Assembly (NCBI GenBank): GCA_040506195.1
Contig: JBEVXH010000005.1
Coordinates: forward strand, 62,001 to 126,000
DNA length: 64,000 nt
Direction of reading: 5' to 3'
From: Thiodiazotropha sp040506195
Lineage (GTDB): Bacteria; Pseudomonadota; Gammaproteobacteria; Chromatiales; Chromatiaceae
Below are positions 8,654 to 17,535 of this stretch, piece by piece. The notes beneath the pieces are model-generated. The model was not told the DNA's origin. It searched no databases and saw nothing but the letters and a program-made list of their open reading frames with translations. Positions within the stretch are counted from its first letter, which is position 1. The number at the start of each line of letters is the position of its first letter. The position numbers were made by a program, and so were the translations under genes.

Positions 8654-8959
8654 ATGCTGCATAAATCTACTGTAAAAATACTGCTCATGATGGTCCTGGT
8701 GATCTCCACCCTATCACTGGCCGACGAGGGTTATGAGGAGGCAAAACGGCTTACCGAATCCGGCGCTATTTTGCCCTTCGAGAATCTGCTTCCGACTATT
8801 CAGGCACTGCAGCCTGGCAGGATTCTTGAACTGGAGTTGGGACGTGAAGAGGACGATTATATTTATGAGGTGGAAATTCTCGATGAACGGGGTGCGGTAT
8901 GGGAATTCAAGGTGGATGCCGCTACGGGTGAGATTCTGGAACGTGAACTGGAGGATTGA
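8654..8959 (+). CDS. Secreted PepSY-domain protein
   Basis: A 101-residue protein with an N-terminal signal peptide (hydrophobic ILLMMVLVISTLSLA) and a single PepSY domain covering the rest, ending VDAATGEILERELED. PepSY proteins of this kind sit next to cytochrome b/DHC genes and two-component systems and are thought to act as periplasmic modulators. ATG 8654 is preferred because AGGA lies at a proper distance; ATG 8645 would abut its only purine run. The response regulator begins 2 bp after the stop. Confidence 0.8.
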   Translation: MLHKSTVKILLMMVLVISTLSLADEGYEEAKRLTESGAILPFENLLPTIQALQPGRILELELGREEDDYIYEVEILDERGAVWEFKVDAATGEILERELED

Positions 8960-8961
8960 TC

Positions 8962-9630
8962 TTGCGATTGTTGCTGGTTGAAGATGATGACCTCCTTGTG
9001 ACTTCATTGAAGCACGACCTGGAGCAGCAGGGGTTTGCCGTCGATCATGCCCATGAAGGTATCGAAGCGGAGTTTATGGGCGATAACATGGCGTATGATA
9101 TTATTGTCCTGGACCTTGGACTGCCCAACCGCTCCGGACTGGAAGTGTTGAAGAACTGGCGGGCACGGGATAACCATACACCGGTGATCATTCTCACCGG
9201 GCGGGATGCCTGGCATGAGCGGGTGGAGGGATTCAAGGCAGGTGCGGATGACTATCTCGGCAAACCGTTTCATATCGAAGAACTCGTGGTGCGTTTACAG
9301 GCGCTGATCCGCCGTAGTCACGAACTGGTCGGTGCCAGCCTGAAGTCAGGCGGCCTGGAACTGGATGAGGAGAGACAACAGGTCATACTGCCCGATCAAC
9401 GACGGCTTGAGCTTACCGGCACTGAATTTCGACTGCTTCGCTGCTTTATCCTCAACAAGGGCAAGATACTCTCTAAAACACGGCTGACGGAGCATGTCTA
9501 TGAACAGGACTTTGATCGAGACAGCAATCTGATTGAAGTCTATATTCGCCGTTTGCGCGACAAGCTGGGTAAGCAGGTGATAGAAACCCGTCGTGGACAG
9601 GGTTACATTTATGTCGGTATTGAGCAGTAA
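8962..9630 (+). CDS. OmpR-family response regulator
   Basis: A 222-residue two-domain regulator. The receiver domain begins LLLVEDD, has the phospho-acceptor Asp in IIVLDLGLP near residue 52 and Lys in LGKPFH near 102. The C-terminal winged helix has TGTEFRLLRCF and the recognition-helix region SNLIEVYIRRLRDKLG, ending TRRGQGYIYV. TTG 8962 gives the usual MRLLLVEDD start and is 7 nt from GAGG; an in-frame TTG at 8956 is too close to that site. It overlaps the kinase gene, as QseB/PmrA-type pairs do. Confidence 0.9.
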   Translation: MRLLLVEDDDLLVTSLKHDLEQQGFAVDHAHEGIEAEFMGDNMAYDIIVLDLGLPNRSGLEVLKNWRARDNHTPVIILTGRDAWHERVEGFKAGADDYLGKPFHIEELVVRLQALIRRSHELVGASLKSGGLELDEERQQVILPDQRRLELTGTEFRLLRCFILNKGKILSKTRLTEHVYEQDFDRDSNLIEVYIRRLRDKLGKQVIETRRGQGYIYVGIEQ

Positions 9631-10951
9631 CTCCCTCGAACACCGCCTCCACCTTGGACTGGCGCTCACCCTCATCGTGCTGATGGGGATGTTATGGCTA
9701 TTTGGCGCCAGGGCCGTCGAAACCCTCACGGAGGATTTTATCGCTTCCAGACTCGAACACGACAGTGAGGCTTTGCTGAGTGCGATGATCATGAAGCAGC
9801 AACATCTCAAGGTCCGGCCTTCGCGTATCAACCAAATCTATCATCGTCCCTATTCAGGTCACTACTATCTCGTTCGCCAGCAGGATGGCGTTGAACTTAC
9901 TTCGCGTTCTCTGTGGGACTTTAAACTTCAGGTGCCGACATTGAAGCTAGGAGAAAAGAGGCGTGTCCACATGCTTGGGCCGGATAAACAACAGTTGTTG
10001 GTATATGTTGCCGGCTTCAGGAAGCGGGGACTGGATCTGACTGTGGCGGTAGCGGAGGACCTCATGCCGATAAAACAGCAACGGGATCTTTTCCTGCGCA
10101 ACTTTGCCATATTGGCAATGGTGGGTTTGGTCGTGCTTTTACTGGTTCAGGGTATGGTTGTCAGGCAGGCCTTCCGTCGCATAGAACCCTTGCGGGAGGA
10201 GGTCAAAAGTCTAGCCACAGGGGATGAGAAATCACTCAGTGAAGAGGTTCCGGATGAGATCTTTCCCCTGGTCAAGGAGATCAATCATCTGTTGCAGTTG
10301 CTTTCGAGACGCAATCTGCGATCCCGAAACGCCCTGGGTAATCTCGCCCATGCATTGAAAGGCCCCATGAACCTGCTGACACATTACTTTGACAAATCGA
10401 CAGATAGTGAAAGCCGTATTGATAGCGCTCTGGCCGGCCAGCAGGTTGAGAGGGTAAGGCTATTGATCGATAGAGAGCTAAAACGCGCCCGCATTGCAGG
10501 CAGTGGCACTACAAGCCAAAGATTCGATCCACAAGTCGATCTGCTGGATTTGGTGACTGTCTTAAAACAGATCTATAGGGATAAACAACTGTCTGTAGAG
10601 GCCGTCACAGCAAGAGGTCAACCACCATTCGGAGACCGGGAGGATATCCTTGAATTATTGGGTAACCTGCTTGATAACGCCTGTAAATGGGCAAAAAGCA
10701 TGGTTCGCTGCACCGTTTCCGGAAAAGAGCATTTGCGGATTGTTGTCGAAGACGATGGTGAGGGACTGGCGGATGAGGATGTCACCAGACTGACAGCGCG
10801 CGGTAGTCGCCTGGATGAAAACAAAGAGGGGCAAGGGCTGGGTCTGGCGATAGTGTCCGACGTGGTCAGTCTGTATGACGGTGAGCTGATCTTCGATCGG
10901 TCACCGGAACTGCGTGGGCTCAGAGTCAGCGTGGTTTTAAACCGTTTATAA
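9611..10951 (+). CDS. PhoQ/QseC-type sensor histidine kinase
   Basis: A 446-residue membrane kinase. A first transmembrane helix lies at about residues 13-33, a periplasmic sensor of about 130 residues follows, and a second helix lies near 165-185. HAMP-like sequence comes next, then the H-box NLAHALKGP, N-box LGNLLDNACKWAKS, G1 DDGEG and G2 GQGLGLAIV. The start is ATG 9611, overlapping the regulator gene by 20 bp; the upstream GTG at 9593 is possible. The signal is unknown; the neighbouring PepSY protein and cytochrome b suggest an envelope or redox cue. Confidence 0.9.
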   Translation: MSVLSSNSLEHRLHLGLALTLIVLMGMLWLFGARAVETLTEDFIASRLEHDSEALLSAMIMKQQHLKVRPSRINQIYHRPYSGHYYLVRQQDGVELTSRSLWDFKLQVPTLKLGEKRRVHMLGPDKQQLLVYVAGFRKRGLDLTVAVAEDLMPIKQQRDLFLRNFAILAMVGLVVLLLVQGMVVRQAFRRIEPLREEVKSLATGDEKSLSEEVPDEIFPLVKEINHLLQLLSRRNLRSRNALGNLAHALKGPMNLLTHYFDKSTDSESRIDSALAGQQVERVRLLIDRELKRARIAGSGTTSQRFDPQVDLLDLVTVLKQIYRDKQLSVEAVTARGQPPFGDREDILELLGNLLDNACKWAKSMVRCTVSGKEHLRIVVEDDGEGLADEDVTRLTARGSRLDENKEGQGLGLAIVSDVVSLYDGELIFDRSPELRGLRVSVVLNRL

Positions 10952-10981
10952 CAGGGTAGCGTGCCTCAATCAGCTGTATTA

Positions 10982-11008
10982 TTGAAACTGGCATATACTG
11001 AGGATAAT
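10982..11008 (+). promoter_or_regulatory. Possible sigma-70 promoter before the transporter-kinase locus
   Basis: TTGAAA at 10982-10987 and GATAAT at 11003-11008 are separated by 15 bp and lie 25-50 bp ahead of the start at 11033. The spacing is shorter than the usual 17 bp, so this is only a candidate. Confidence 0.3.
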
Positions 11009-11032
11009 GTTTGTACGTTAAGGACGGTGAGT

Positions 11033-11233
11033 ATGAACCGATCAACCCAAACACGACAAAGACTTGCCGGTGTGACACTGCTCGGATTTTTGCTCTTCTT
11101 TTCGCCTGTACTCACCTTGTTTGACAAGGCCTCCGAGTGGGCCGGCATTCCCATCAGCTACCTCTACCTCTTTGGCATCTGGTTGGCCTTGATTTTGTTG
11201 GCTGCGTGGACAATTGAGGGTAGAAAACACTAA
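11033..11233 (+). CDS. Small two-helix membrane protein (DUF3311-like)
   Basis: A 66-residue protein with two hydrophobic helices (about 14-30 and 42-60) separated by a short loop DKASEWAGIP. Small membrane proteins of this shape commonly precede sodium/solute symporters and may help them assemble. ATG 11033 is chosen because AAGGA lies just upstream and the earlier in-frame codons read through intergenic sequence. It ends 11 bp before the transporter-kinase gene. Confidence 0.75.
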   Translation: MNRSTQTRQRLAGVTLLGFLLFFSPVLTLFDKASEWAGIPISYLYLFGIWLALILLAAWTIEGRKH

Positions 11234-11244
11234 CGGTAGGCAGT

Positions 11245-13971
11245 ATGCTGACTACCACTATTGTCGTTATCGCTTCTTTGGGTTACCTGGGCCTGTTGTT
11301 CGCGATCGCCTATTGGGCCGATAGGCGAGCGGATCAGAAGCGCTCGGTGATCTCCAGTGCCACGATCTATGCACTCTCCCTGGCTGTCTATTGTACGGCA
11401 TGGACCTTTTACGGCAGTGTCGGCAGGGCCGCGGCCACGGGTATCGGTTTTTTACCGATCTACATCGGGCCCACATTGATCGCCGCACTATGGGGCACCT
11501 TACTGTTGAAGATGGTGCGTGTAAGCAAGAGTCAGCGCATAACCTCCATCGCGGATTTCATCGCTTCACGTTACGGAAAAAGTCACTTGTTGGGCGGCTT
11601 GGTGACGGTCATTGCCGTGCTGGGTATCGTTCCCTATATCGCCCTGCAGCTGAAAGCGATTTCACGCAGTTTCACCATTCTGCTGACCTATCCCGACGTC
11701 AGCATGCCGAACCCCGCCGACTCTCTTCCCCTGTTACAGGATACAACGCTCTACGTCGCGCTTTTACTGGCGGCCTTTACCATTCTATTCGGTACACGAC
11801 ATCTAGACGCCAGCGAGCGGCATGAGGGGATGGTGGCCGCTATCGCGTTTGAATCGATCGTCAAGCTGGTGGCATTTCTCTCGGTCGGCATCTTTGTGAC
11901 CTATCAATTGCATGATGGATTTACCGACCTTTTCGATAAGGCCGAAAATGCCGGTATTCTCAATCCGCTGATTATCGACGGCATGAACGGTTACGAGAAT
12001 TGGTTCGCCTTAACGCTACTGTCTGCGCTGGCGGTGATGATGCTGCCGCGTCAGTTTCAGGTTGCCGTTGTTGAGAATAGCGGTGAGCAACATTTAAGAC
12101 GTGCGGTCTGGTTGTTTCCTCTCTATCTGTTTTTAATCAATATATTTGTGATACCCATTGCACTCGCGGGACAACTGACCTTTGCCGGGGAGAATGTTGA
12201 TGCGGATACCTTTGTGTTGACCCTGCCCATGGCGCACCACCAAGGCTCATTGACCCTGCTTGCCTTCCTTGGCGGCATGTCAGCCGCGACCGGGATGGTG
12301 ATAGTCGAGACCATCGCCCTGTCGACCATGGTCTGCAACGATTTGGTGATGCCTCTCCTGTTGAAACGTTGGAAACAGATACCTCCGGATGCGGATCTGA
12401 GCAAACTGTTGCTGCGCATACGACGCGGGGCGATCATTCTGATTCTGCTGTTGGGATTTCTTTACTTTCGACTTGCCGGTGAAGCCTATGCATTGGTGAG
12501 CATAGGGTTGATCAGCTTTTCCGCGGTGGCCCAGTTCGCACCGGCCATGATTATCGGCCTTTACTGGCGTGGCGGTACGCGCAGTGGCGCCCTGGCCGGA
12601 CTATTGTCCGGATTTGCTATCTGGGTCTATACGCTACTGTTACCATCATTCGCCAAGTCGGGCTGGCTACCGGCAGGCCTGCTGGAGCATGGACCTTTTG
12701 CCATCGAACTGCTCAAGCCACAAGCGCTGTTCGGCCTGACCGGTCTGAATGAGATCACTCACTGCCTGTTCTGGAGTATGTCCTTCAATATCGGCGCCTA
12801 TATCATGTTTTCACTTTGGCGAACCCCCAGGGTCGATGAGGCCACTCAGGCATCACTGTTTGTCGATGCCCTGAAAAATCAGCAGTTCCTGGGTGTCGGC
12901 TTATGGCGTGGAACCGCAGAAGTAAAGGAGCTGTTGCATCTTGCGGAACGCTTTCTGGGAAACGAGCGGGCCAGGCATCTGTTTCAGGCCTTTGCCAAGC
13001 GAAGAAAGCTGACAGAGATCAAACAGCTGCCTGCAGATGCCGAGACGGTTTACTTTGCAGAGACCCTGCTGGCTGGGGCGATCGGCAGCGCATCCGCGCG
13101 GGTGATGGTCTCTTCAGTGACCACGGAAGAGACACTGGGTATGGATGAAGTGCTGAATATTCTTGACGAGGCTTCGCAGATACGCGCCTACAGCAAAGAG
13201 CTGGAGCGGAAATCTCATCAATTGGAGAAGGCAACGCGTGAGTTAAAGGAGGCCAATGAGCGTCTGCAGGAGCTTGATCGGTTAAAGGATGATTTTATGT
13301 CCTCCGTTACCCATGAGTTGCGTACTCCCCTCGCTTCGATCCGGGCCTTTTCCGAGATCCTTAACGACGATCCGGATATCGCGCTTGATGAAAGAAGACG
13401 CTTTCTTGGCATCATAGTGAATGAGACCAAGCGTCTGTCGCGCCTTGTCAATCAGGTGCTGGATCTGGCCAAAATCGAATCGGGACGTGCCGACTGGAAT
13501 GCGGAAGATGTGGATTTGCTTGCAATTGTCGAAGAGGCGCTATCCTCAACAGAACGGTTGTTCGCCGATCACGGAACCCGCGTGATCAGAGTGCTGCCTG
13601 ACCACGCCTGTGTCGTAACCGGGGACCGCGATCGTCTGATGCAGGTACTGCTCAATCTTTTGTCGAATGCGCATAAATTCGTACCCGAAGGGACAGGGGA
13701 GGTGACTGTTCGTCTCCAATCAAAGCGGGATCGATATGAACTGAGTGTATCCGACAATGGGCCCGGAATCGCCGCAGAGGAGCTGCCAAATATCTTCGAG
13801 AAATTCCGTCAGGCGGGAAGCGCGAGCAACAAACCGATAGGCACCGGACTGGGGTTGCCGATCAGCAAGAAGATTGTCGAACACTTGGGAGGAACAATCT
13901 GGGCTGAAAGCACAAATGAGAATGGTGCTATCTTTACCTTTGCACTCCCCAAAAAAAAGAAAGCGGCGTGA
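11245..13971 (+). CDS. SLC5-type transporter fused to histidine kinase (CrbS/CbrA-like)
   Basis: A 908-residue protein. About residues 1-490 form a sodium/solute symporter-like domain of about 13 helices. A linker with coiled-coil character (about 640-680) leads to a histidine kinase with H-box SVTHELRTPLASIRAF, N-box LLNLLSNAHKF, G1 DNGPGI, F-box FEKFRQAG and G2 GTGLGLPIS. In CrbS and CbrA the transporter half senses or moves acetate or histidine. The next gene encodes a receiver that is the likely phosphate acceptor, since this kinase has no receiver of its own. I infer a carbon-source sensor; the ligand is unknown. Confidence 0.88.
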   Translation: MLTTTIVVIASLGYLGLLFAIAYWADRRADQKRSVISSATIYALSLAVYCTAWTFYGSVGRAAATGIGFLPIYIGPTLIAALWGTLLLKMVRVSKSQRITSIADFIASRYGKSHLLGGLVTVIAVLGIVPYIALQLKAISRSFTILLTYPDVSMPNPADSLPLLQDTTLYVALLLAAFTILFGTRHLDASERHEGMVAAIAFESIVKLVAFLSVGIFVTYQLHDGFTDLFDKAENAGILNPLIIDGMNGYENWFALTLLSALAVMMLPRQFQVAVVENSGEQHLRRAVWLFPLYLFLINIFVIPIALAGQLTFAGENVDADTFVLTLPMAHHQGSLTLLAFLGGMSAATGMVIVETIALSTMVCNDLVMPLLLKRWKQIPPDADLSKLLLRIRRGAIILILLLGFLYFRLAGEAYALVSIGLISFSAVAQFAPAMIIGLYWRGGTRSGALAGLLSGFAIWVYTLLLPSFAKSGWLPAGLLEHGPFAIELLKPQALFGLTGLNEITHCLFWSMSFNIGAYIMFSLWRTPRVDEATQASLFVDALKNQQFLGVGLWRGTAEVKELLHLAERFLGNERARHLFQAFAKRRKLTEIKQLPADAETVYFAETLLAGAIGSASARVMVSSVTTEETLGMDEVLNILDEASQIRAYSKELERKSHQLEKATRELKEANERLQELDRLKDDFMSSVTHELRTPLASIRAFSEILNDDPDIALDERRRFLGIIVNETKRLSRLVNQVLDLAKIESGRADWNAEDVDLLAIVEEALSSTERLFADHGTRVIRVLPDHACVVTGDRDRLMQVLLNLLSNAHKFVPEGTGEVTVRLQSKRDRYELSVSDNGPGIAAEELPNIFEKFRQAGSASNKPIGTGLGLPISKKIVEHLGGTIWAESTNENGAIFTFALPKKKKAA

Positions 13972-13986
13972 TATCCGGAGAGGCCA

Positions 13987-14361
13987 ATGACAAAGACAAT
14001 TCTGATCGTGGATGATGAACCGAATATCGTACTCTCTGTCGAGTATCTGATGAGGCGTGAAGGCTATCAGGTCATGGCGGCGAGTGATGGCCAGGTGGCT
14101 ATGGAGATGATTGCAGATACACGCCCTGATCTGTTGATCCTGGATGTCATGATGCCACGCAAGAACGGCTTTGAGGTGTGCCGTGAGATACGTGCAGATC
14201 CTGCGCTTTCAGAATTGCCCATATTGATGTTGAGCGCCAAAGGGCGGGAAGCGGAGATCAAAAAGGGGATATCCCTGGGTGCTGACGCCTATATAACAAA
14301 GCCTTTTTCGACCCATGATCTGGTCGACAAGGTCAACCAACTTCTACAGTCACGGGATTGA
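13987..14361 (+). CDS. Stand-alone receiver domain response regulator
   Basis: A single CheY-like receiver, 124 aa, with acidic pocket VDDEP near residue 10, phospho-acceptor Asp in LILDVMMP near 54, Ser in MLSAKG near 81 and Lys in ITKPFS near 104. There is no output domain, so it must act through a partner. It lies 15 bp after the transporter-kinase and almost abuts the CBS-DUF294 gene, so either may be its target. CrbR-type systems normally carry a LuxR output domain, which is absent here. Confidence 0.9.
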   Translation: MTKTILIVDDEPNIVLSVEYLMRREGYQVMAASDGQVAMEMIADTRPDLLILDVMMPRKNGFEVCREIRADPALSELPILMLSAKGREAEIKKGISLGADAYITKPFSTHDLVDKVNQLLQSRD

Positions 14362-14375
14362 AAGGAGAGCGTGCT

Positions 14376-15866
14376 ATGATGCCGGCTAAGCAACCTCCAC
14401 CAAGGCCGCCTAAACCGCTCGCGGAATTTAAATCGGCGCATATGTCGGCAGGGATCGGCGATATACCCTTGCGGGAGTTGGCCCAGAATGAACCCCTGAT
14501 TATCCAACCCGAAACGAGCATACGCGATGCTCTGTTCACACTCAATCGTGATGACATTCAAGCAGGGGTGGTTGCTCAACAGATTGACGCACCGCTCGGC
14601 ATCGTGACACTGCGAGAGCTTATCGAAGCGATCACCCTGAAACGCGCGGATTTGAGTGAGCCGGTGATCGCCTATATGACGGCTGCGCCGATCTCCCTGC
14701 CGGTGGATGCGCCGGCACACCGGGCCAGGGTCGCCCTGACACGCAGTCGATTGAGTCATCTGGTGCTGCTGGAGTCCAACGGCCGGCTATACAATCTGTT
14801 GTCGCATTCCGATCTGCCGGGATTTCGGGAAGGTGGCGCAGAGGGCCTGATTAACACCGTTCAACACGCCGGTAACGTGGACAGTATGGCCAATGCCGCA
14901 AAGGCGATTCGACAGAGGGGGCAAGAGCTGTTCGTCAACGGCATGGGTGTGGAGGCTCTCTGCCAATGGATGTCGGGTTTGAACGACCTGCTCTGTATGC
15001 GCGTCATTGAATTGATCGCCAACGAATTCGACCTGCCCCCTGTATCCTGGTGTTGGATGGTATTCGGCTCGGAGGGCAGGCTCGAGCAGACCTTTGCCGC
15101 GGATCAGGACAATGGCCTGATCTTTCAGCCCGATAATGAAGAGGATACGCCACAGATTCGCAACGCCCTTGTACCCTTCGCGAAAGCTGTAAACAAGGCC
15201 CTCGACCGTTGCGGTTTTGCCCTCTGTCGTGGCGATATTATGGCCGGCAATCCAAAGCTATGCCTGTCTGTCAGTGAGTGGCGTGACAGGTTTCAACATT
15301 GGCTCTCAACGCCAGATCCGAAATCGTTGTTGAATGCAACCATCTTTTTTGATTTCCGACCGCTTTATGGTCAGGACGAGCTGGTCGACGATCTGCACAA
15401 CTGGTTATTGCCAAGACCAGCGGAACATCCTCGGTTTCTTCGCGCAATGGCGACAGAGGCGCTGACCTGTGCACCCGCATTGGGTTGGTTTGGCCGATTC
15501 TCCTATGATGGCGGCCATCGTTATCCACATACCATCGATTTAAAGAAACGGGGTGCCCGACCTTTTATCGACGCGGCCCGTATCTGGGCGTTAAAGCATG
15601 GTGTCTGGTCAACGAATACCGCGGAACGTCTACGGGCGGCCACAAGCGACATGAAGCGATCGCCTGCCGACACGGCAGCCACCATCGAAGCATTTGATCT
15701 GATTCAACGGATACGCATGCAGCGACAACTGGCTGGCGGGGATTATGATGAAATCAACCGGGTCAATCCCTCTGAACTAAGTTCAAGCCAGCGTCTGATG
15801 CTGAAAGAGGCCTTTAAGCAGGGGAAGCTGCTACAGCTTCGATTGCGTCAGGAGTTCGAACAATGA
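14376..15866 (+). CDS. CBS and DUF294 nucleotidyltransferase-like signalling protein
   Basis: A 496-residue cytosolic protein. A CBS pair lies at about residues 35-150, the DUF294 nucleotidyltransferase-like domain at about 180-330 (motif FGSEGRLEQTFAADQDN, with the acidic pair in DQDN), and a DUF294 C-terminal domain follows. The family is related to GlnD-type nucleotidyltransferases and often sits beside acetate transporters. ATG 14376 follows AAGGAG by about 8 nt; the TTG at 14358 is less likely. An N-terminal cyclic-nucleotide-binding domain found in many relatives is missing. Confidence 0.85.
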   Translation: MMPAKQPPPRPPKPLAEFKSAHMSAGIGDIPLRELAQNEPLIIQPETSIRDALFTLNRDDIQAGVVAQQIDAPLGIVTLRELIEAITLKRADLSEPVIAYMTAAPISLPVDAPAHRARVALTRSRLSHLVLLESNGRLYNLLSHSDLPGFREGGAEGLINTVQHAGNVDSMANAAKAIRQRGQELFVNGMGVEALCQWMSGLNDLLCMRVIELIANEFDLPPVSWCWMVFGSEGRLEQTFAADQDNGLIFQPDNEEDTPQIRNALVPFAKAVNKALDRCGFALCRGDIMAGNPKLCLSVSEWRDRFQHWLSTPDPKSLLNATIFFDFRPLYGQDELVDDLHNWLLPRPAEHPRFLRAMATEALTCAPALGWFGRFSYDGGHRYPHTIDLKKRGARPFIDAARIWALKHGVWSTNTAERLRAATSDMKRSPADTAATIEAFDLIQRIRMQRQLAGGDYDEINRVNPSELSSSQRLMLKEAFKQGKLLQLRLRQEFEQ

Positions 15867-16018
15867 ACGTGATGCGAAGCGCCTTATTTCAATTTTCAGC
15901 CTGAATTAAGCTTGCCCACCTACACTGAAAGTAGCAGGGAGGCAAGGAGCCCCCTCCAGTATTTTGTGCAAGGTTTCAGGAGCGATGCCATTGCACGGAA
16001 TCAAGTAGGACAGCAGCC

Positions 16019-16600
16019 ATGTTGAAGTTGAACAGATCGATCGCAATGAGTGTATTACTGACTGTGCCTGGATTTCTGCTTGCGCAAACTCAGCTGACGG
16101 CAACAGGCCCGATCCCATTTTCGGTCTTCGATAGGGATGGTAACGGTTTCATCAGTCAACAGGAGTTTGCAACCATCCATGCCGAGAGGAGAGCCTTAAG
16201 GGCACAACGAGGTTATCCCATGGGCAGGACAGCGAATCCGGTATTCCAAAATTTCGACAGCAATGATGACGGCAGAATTAACGAAAAGGAACTGCTTGCC
16301 GGCCAACACGCAAACCGATTAATGAAAGGTAGCAGTGGAATGGGCAGGATGGGCATGAGGGGCCGTGACATGCCGAAGTTCGGCGATTTCGATATGAACG
16401 GAGACGGTGTTCTAAAACAGGATGAATTCGAACAGGCCAGGGCGAAACGGATTAGTGAGAGGGCCAGCCAGGGCTATCTGATGAGGAACCTGGCGAATGC
16501 GCCCACATTTGCTTCTATCGATAGGGATAGCAATGGCGAAGTAACCCCGGATGAGTTTCGAGCCGCACAGATCGCCCATCGACAGCAACGCATTCGCTGA
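16019..16600 (+). CDS. Secreted protein with four EF-hand calcium loops
   Basis: A 193-residue protein with a signal peptide (residues about 1-23, cleavage after LLAQ likely). Four EF-hand loops are visible: DRDGNGFISQQE, DSNDDGRINEKE, DMNGDGVLKQDE and DRDSNGEVTPDE, each followed by a basic helix. The first and second, and the third and fourth, form pairs around a Met/Gly-rich linker near 105-118. It is probably a periplasmic calcium-binding protein. AGGA lies 10 nt before ATG 16019. No neighbour indicates its partner. Confidence 0.85.
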   Translation: MLKLNRSIAMSVLLTVPGFLLAQTQLTATGPIPFSVFDRDGNGFISQQEFATIHAERRALRAQRGYPMGRTANPVFQNFDSNDDGRINEKELLAGQHANRLMKGSSGMGRMGMRGRDMPKFGDFDMNGDGVLKQDEFEQARAKRISERASQGYLMRNLANAPTFASIDRDSNGEVTPDEFRAAQIAHRQQRIR

Positions 16601-16661
16601 ATCAATACGGATATACAGTCACCTCCGGCCCACATGCTCTGATGGGTAGGTGGGTCAGGTC

Positions 16662-16690
16662 ATTTGCGGTAATTGGCGTTCATTAGCGGC
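16662..16690. repeat. Single copy of the CGC-AAT-GAACGC dispersed repeat
   Basis: The reverse complement reads CCGCTAATGAACGCC followed by AATTACCGCAAAT, closely matching the arms of the inverted repeat at 7343-7521. Only one arm is present. It lies in the 220-bp gap between the EF-hand gene and the YgfX-like gene; nothing else was recognised there. Confidence 0.55.
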
Positions 16691-16820
16691 CTGACTAACG
16701 TTTCTTTGTTTGTTGACTGGCTTTTTTTAGACAATCAACCCACTCGATATAATGAAAGGGATGATTACGTTTTCATGATAGACTTGGTATCCAGTCTAGT
16801 AACGCAAGGAGGCGTAGATC

Positions 16821-17282
16821 GTGTCAGGGACGATTCAATCCATCACACTGCAACCAAAGCCATCCCGGCTACTCCATGCCTGGCGTGTAGCCATCCATCT
16901 GTTGGCATTATTGACAACCCTCTTTGCACCCATGATGCTGTGGCCTAAATTGTCTCTGTTGACGGTATTGGCTCTGTATGGCTATTTCTCTTTCCGGCAG
17001 GGCGGGAAGGGAGTTGACGGACAGATCGGCAAGGTGACCGTCACGCCTTATGGCAGGGCGAGAATCGTCATGGAGGATGGCAGAAATCTGCGGGCACGGA
17101 TTCGTCTCGACAGCCTCGTTATACCCTGGTTGGTCGTGTTGCGTTTCGACCTGGATGAGGGGTGGCCGCCCCGTTCGCTGGTTTTGGCGTCTGATGCAAT
17201 CGGCGAAGAGCAGATGCGGCAACTGCGTGTTTTGCTAAGATTCGGCGAGATAAGGCAGAGTGATCGAATCATGAAGCGCTAG
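16821..17282 (+). CDS. YgfX/CptA-like membrane protein
   Basis: A 153-residue protein with a short N-terminal cytosolic segment, one or two hydrophobic helices (about 22-60) and a C-terminal domain containing PPRSLVLASDAIGEEQMRQLRVLLR, the pattern of YgfX, described as the toxin half of the CptAB pair and involved in envelope or cytoskeletal functions. The start is GTG 16821 with a strong AAGGAGG at 16806-16812. The usual partner SdhE/CptB is not adjacent, so it is an orphan here. Homology is by pattern only. Confidence 0.6.
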   Translation: MSGTIQSITLQPKPSRLLHAWRVAIHLLALLTTLFAPMMLWPKLSLLTVLALYGYFSFRQGGKGVDGQIGKVTVTPYGRARIVMEDGRNLRARIRLDSLVIPWLVVLRFDLDEGWPPRSLVLASDAIGEEQMRQLRVLLRFGEIRQSDRIMKR

Positions 17283-17535
17283 ATCAAGTTCGGCACTTCG
17301 CTTGAGTGTGTCAGCATAGCTGCCATTGTGTGAACATCGGCTGCGACGTTGTTTTGATGACCAGGAAGACTACCTGGCATTCTGGAAGGTGCTCGATGGT
17401 TTCAGGAAAATGGCGGTAGCCTGGGCGGATGGCCTGAGCTTGGGTTCAGCGAAACATGGATTCGCCCAACCCTGGAGGGGTTATCTGCAGGCGGTTGGCA
17501 GAGAGTCGCTTTACTGTCGGGTTCAACTCATGAAT

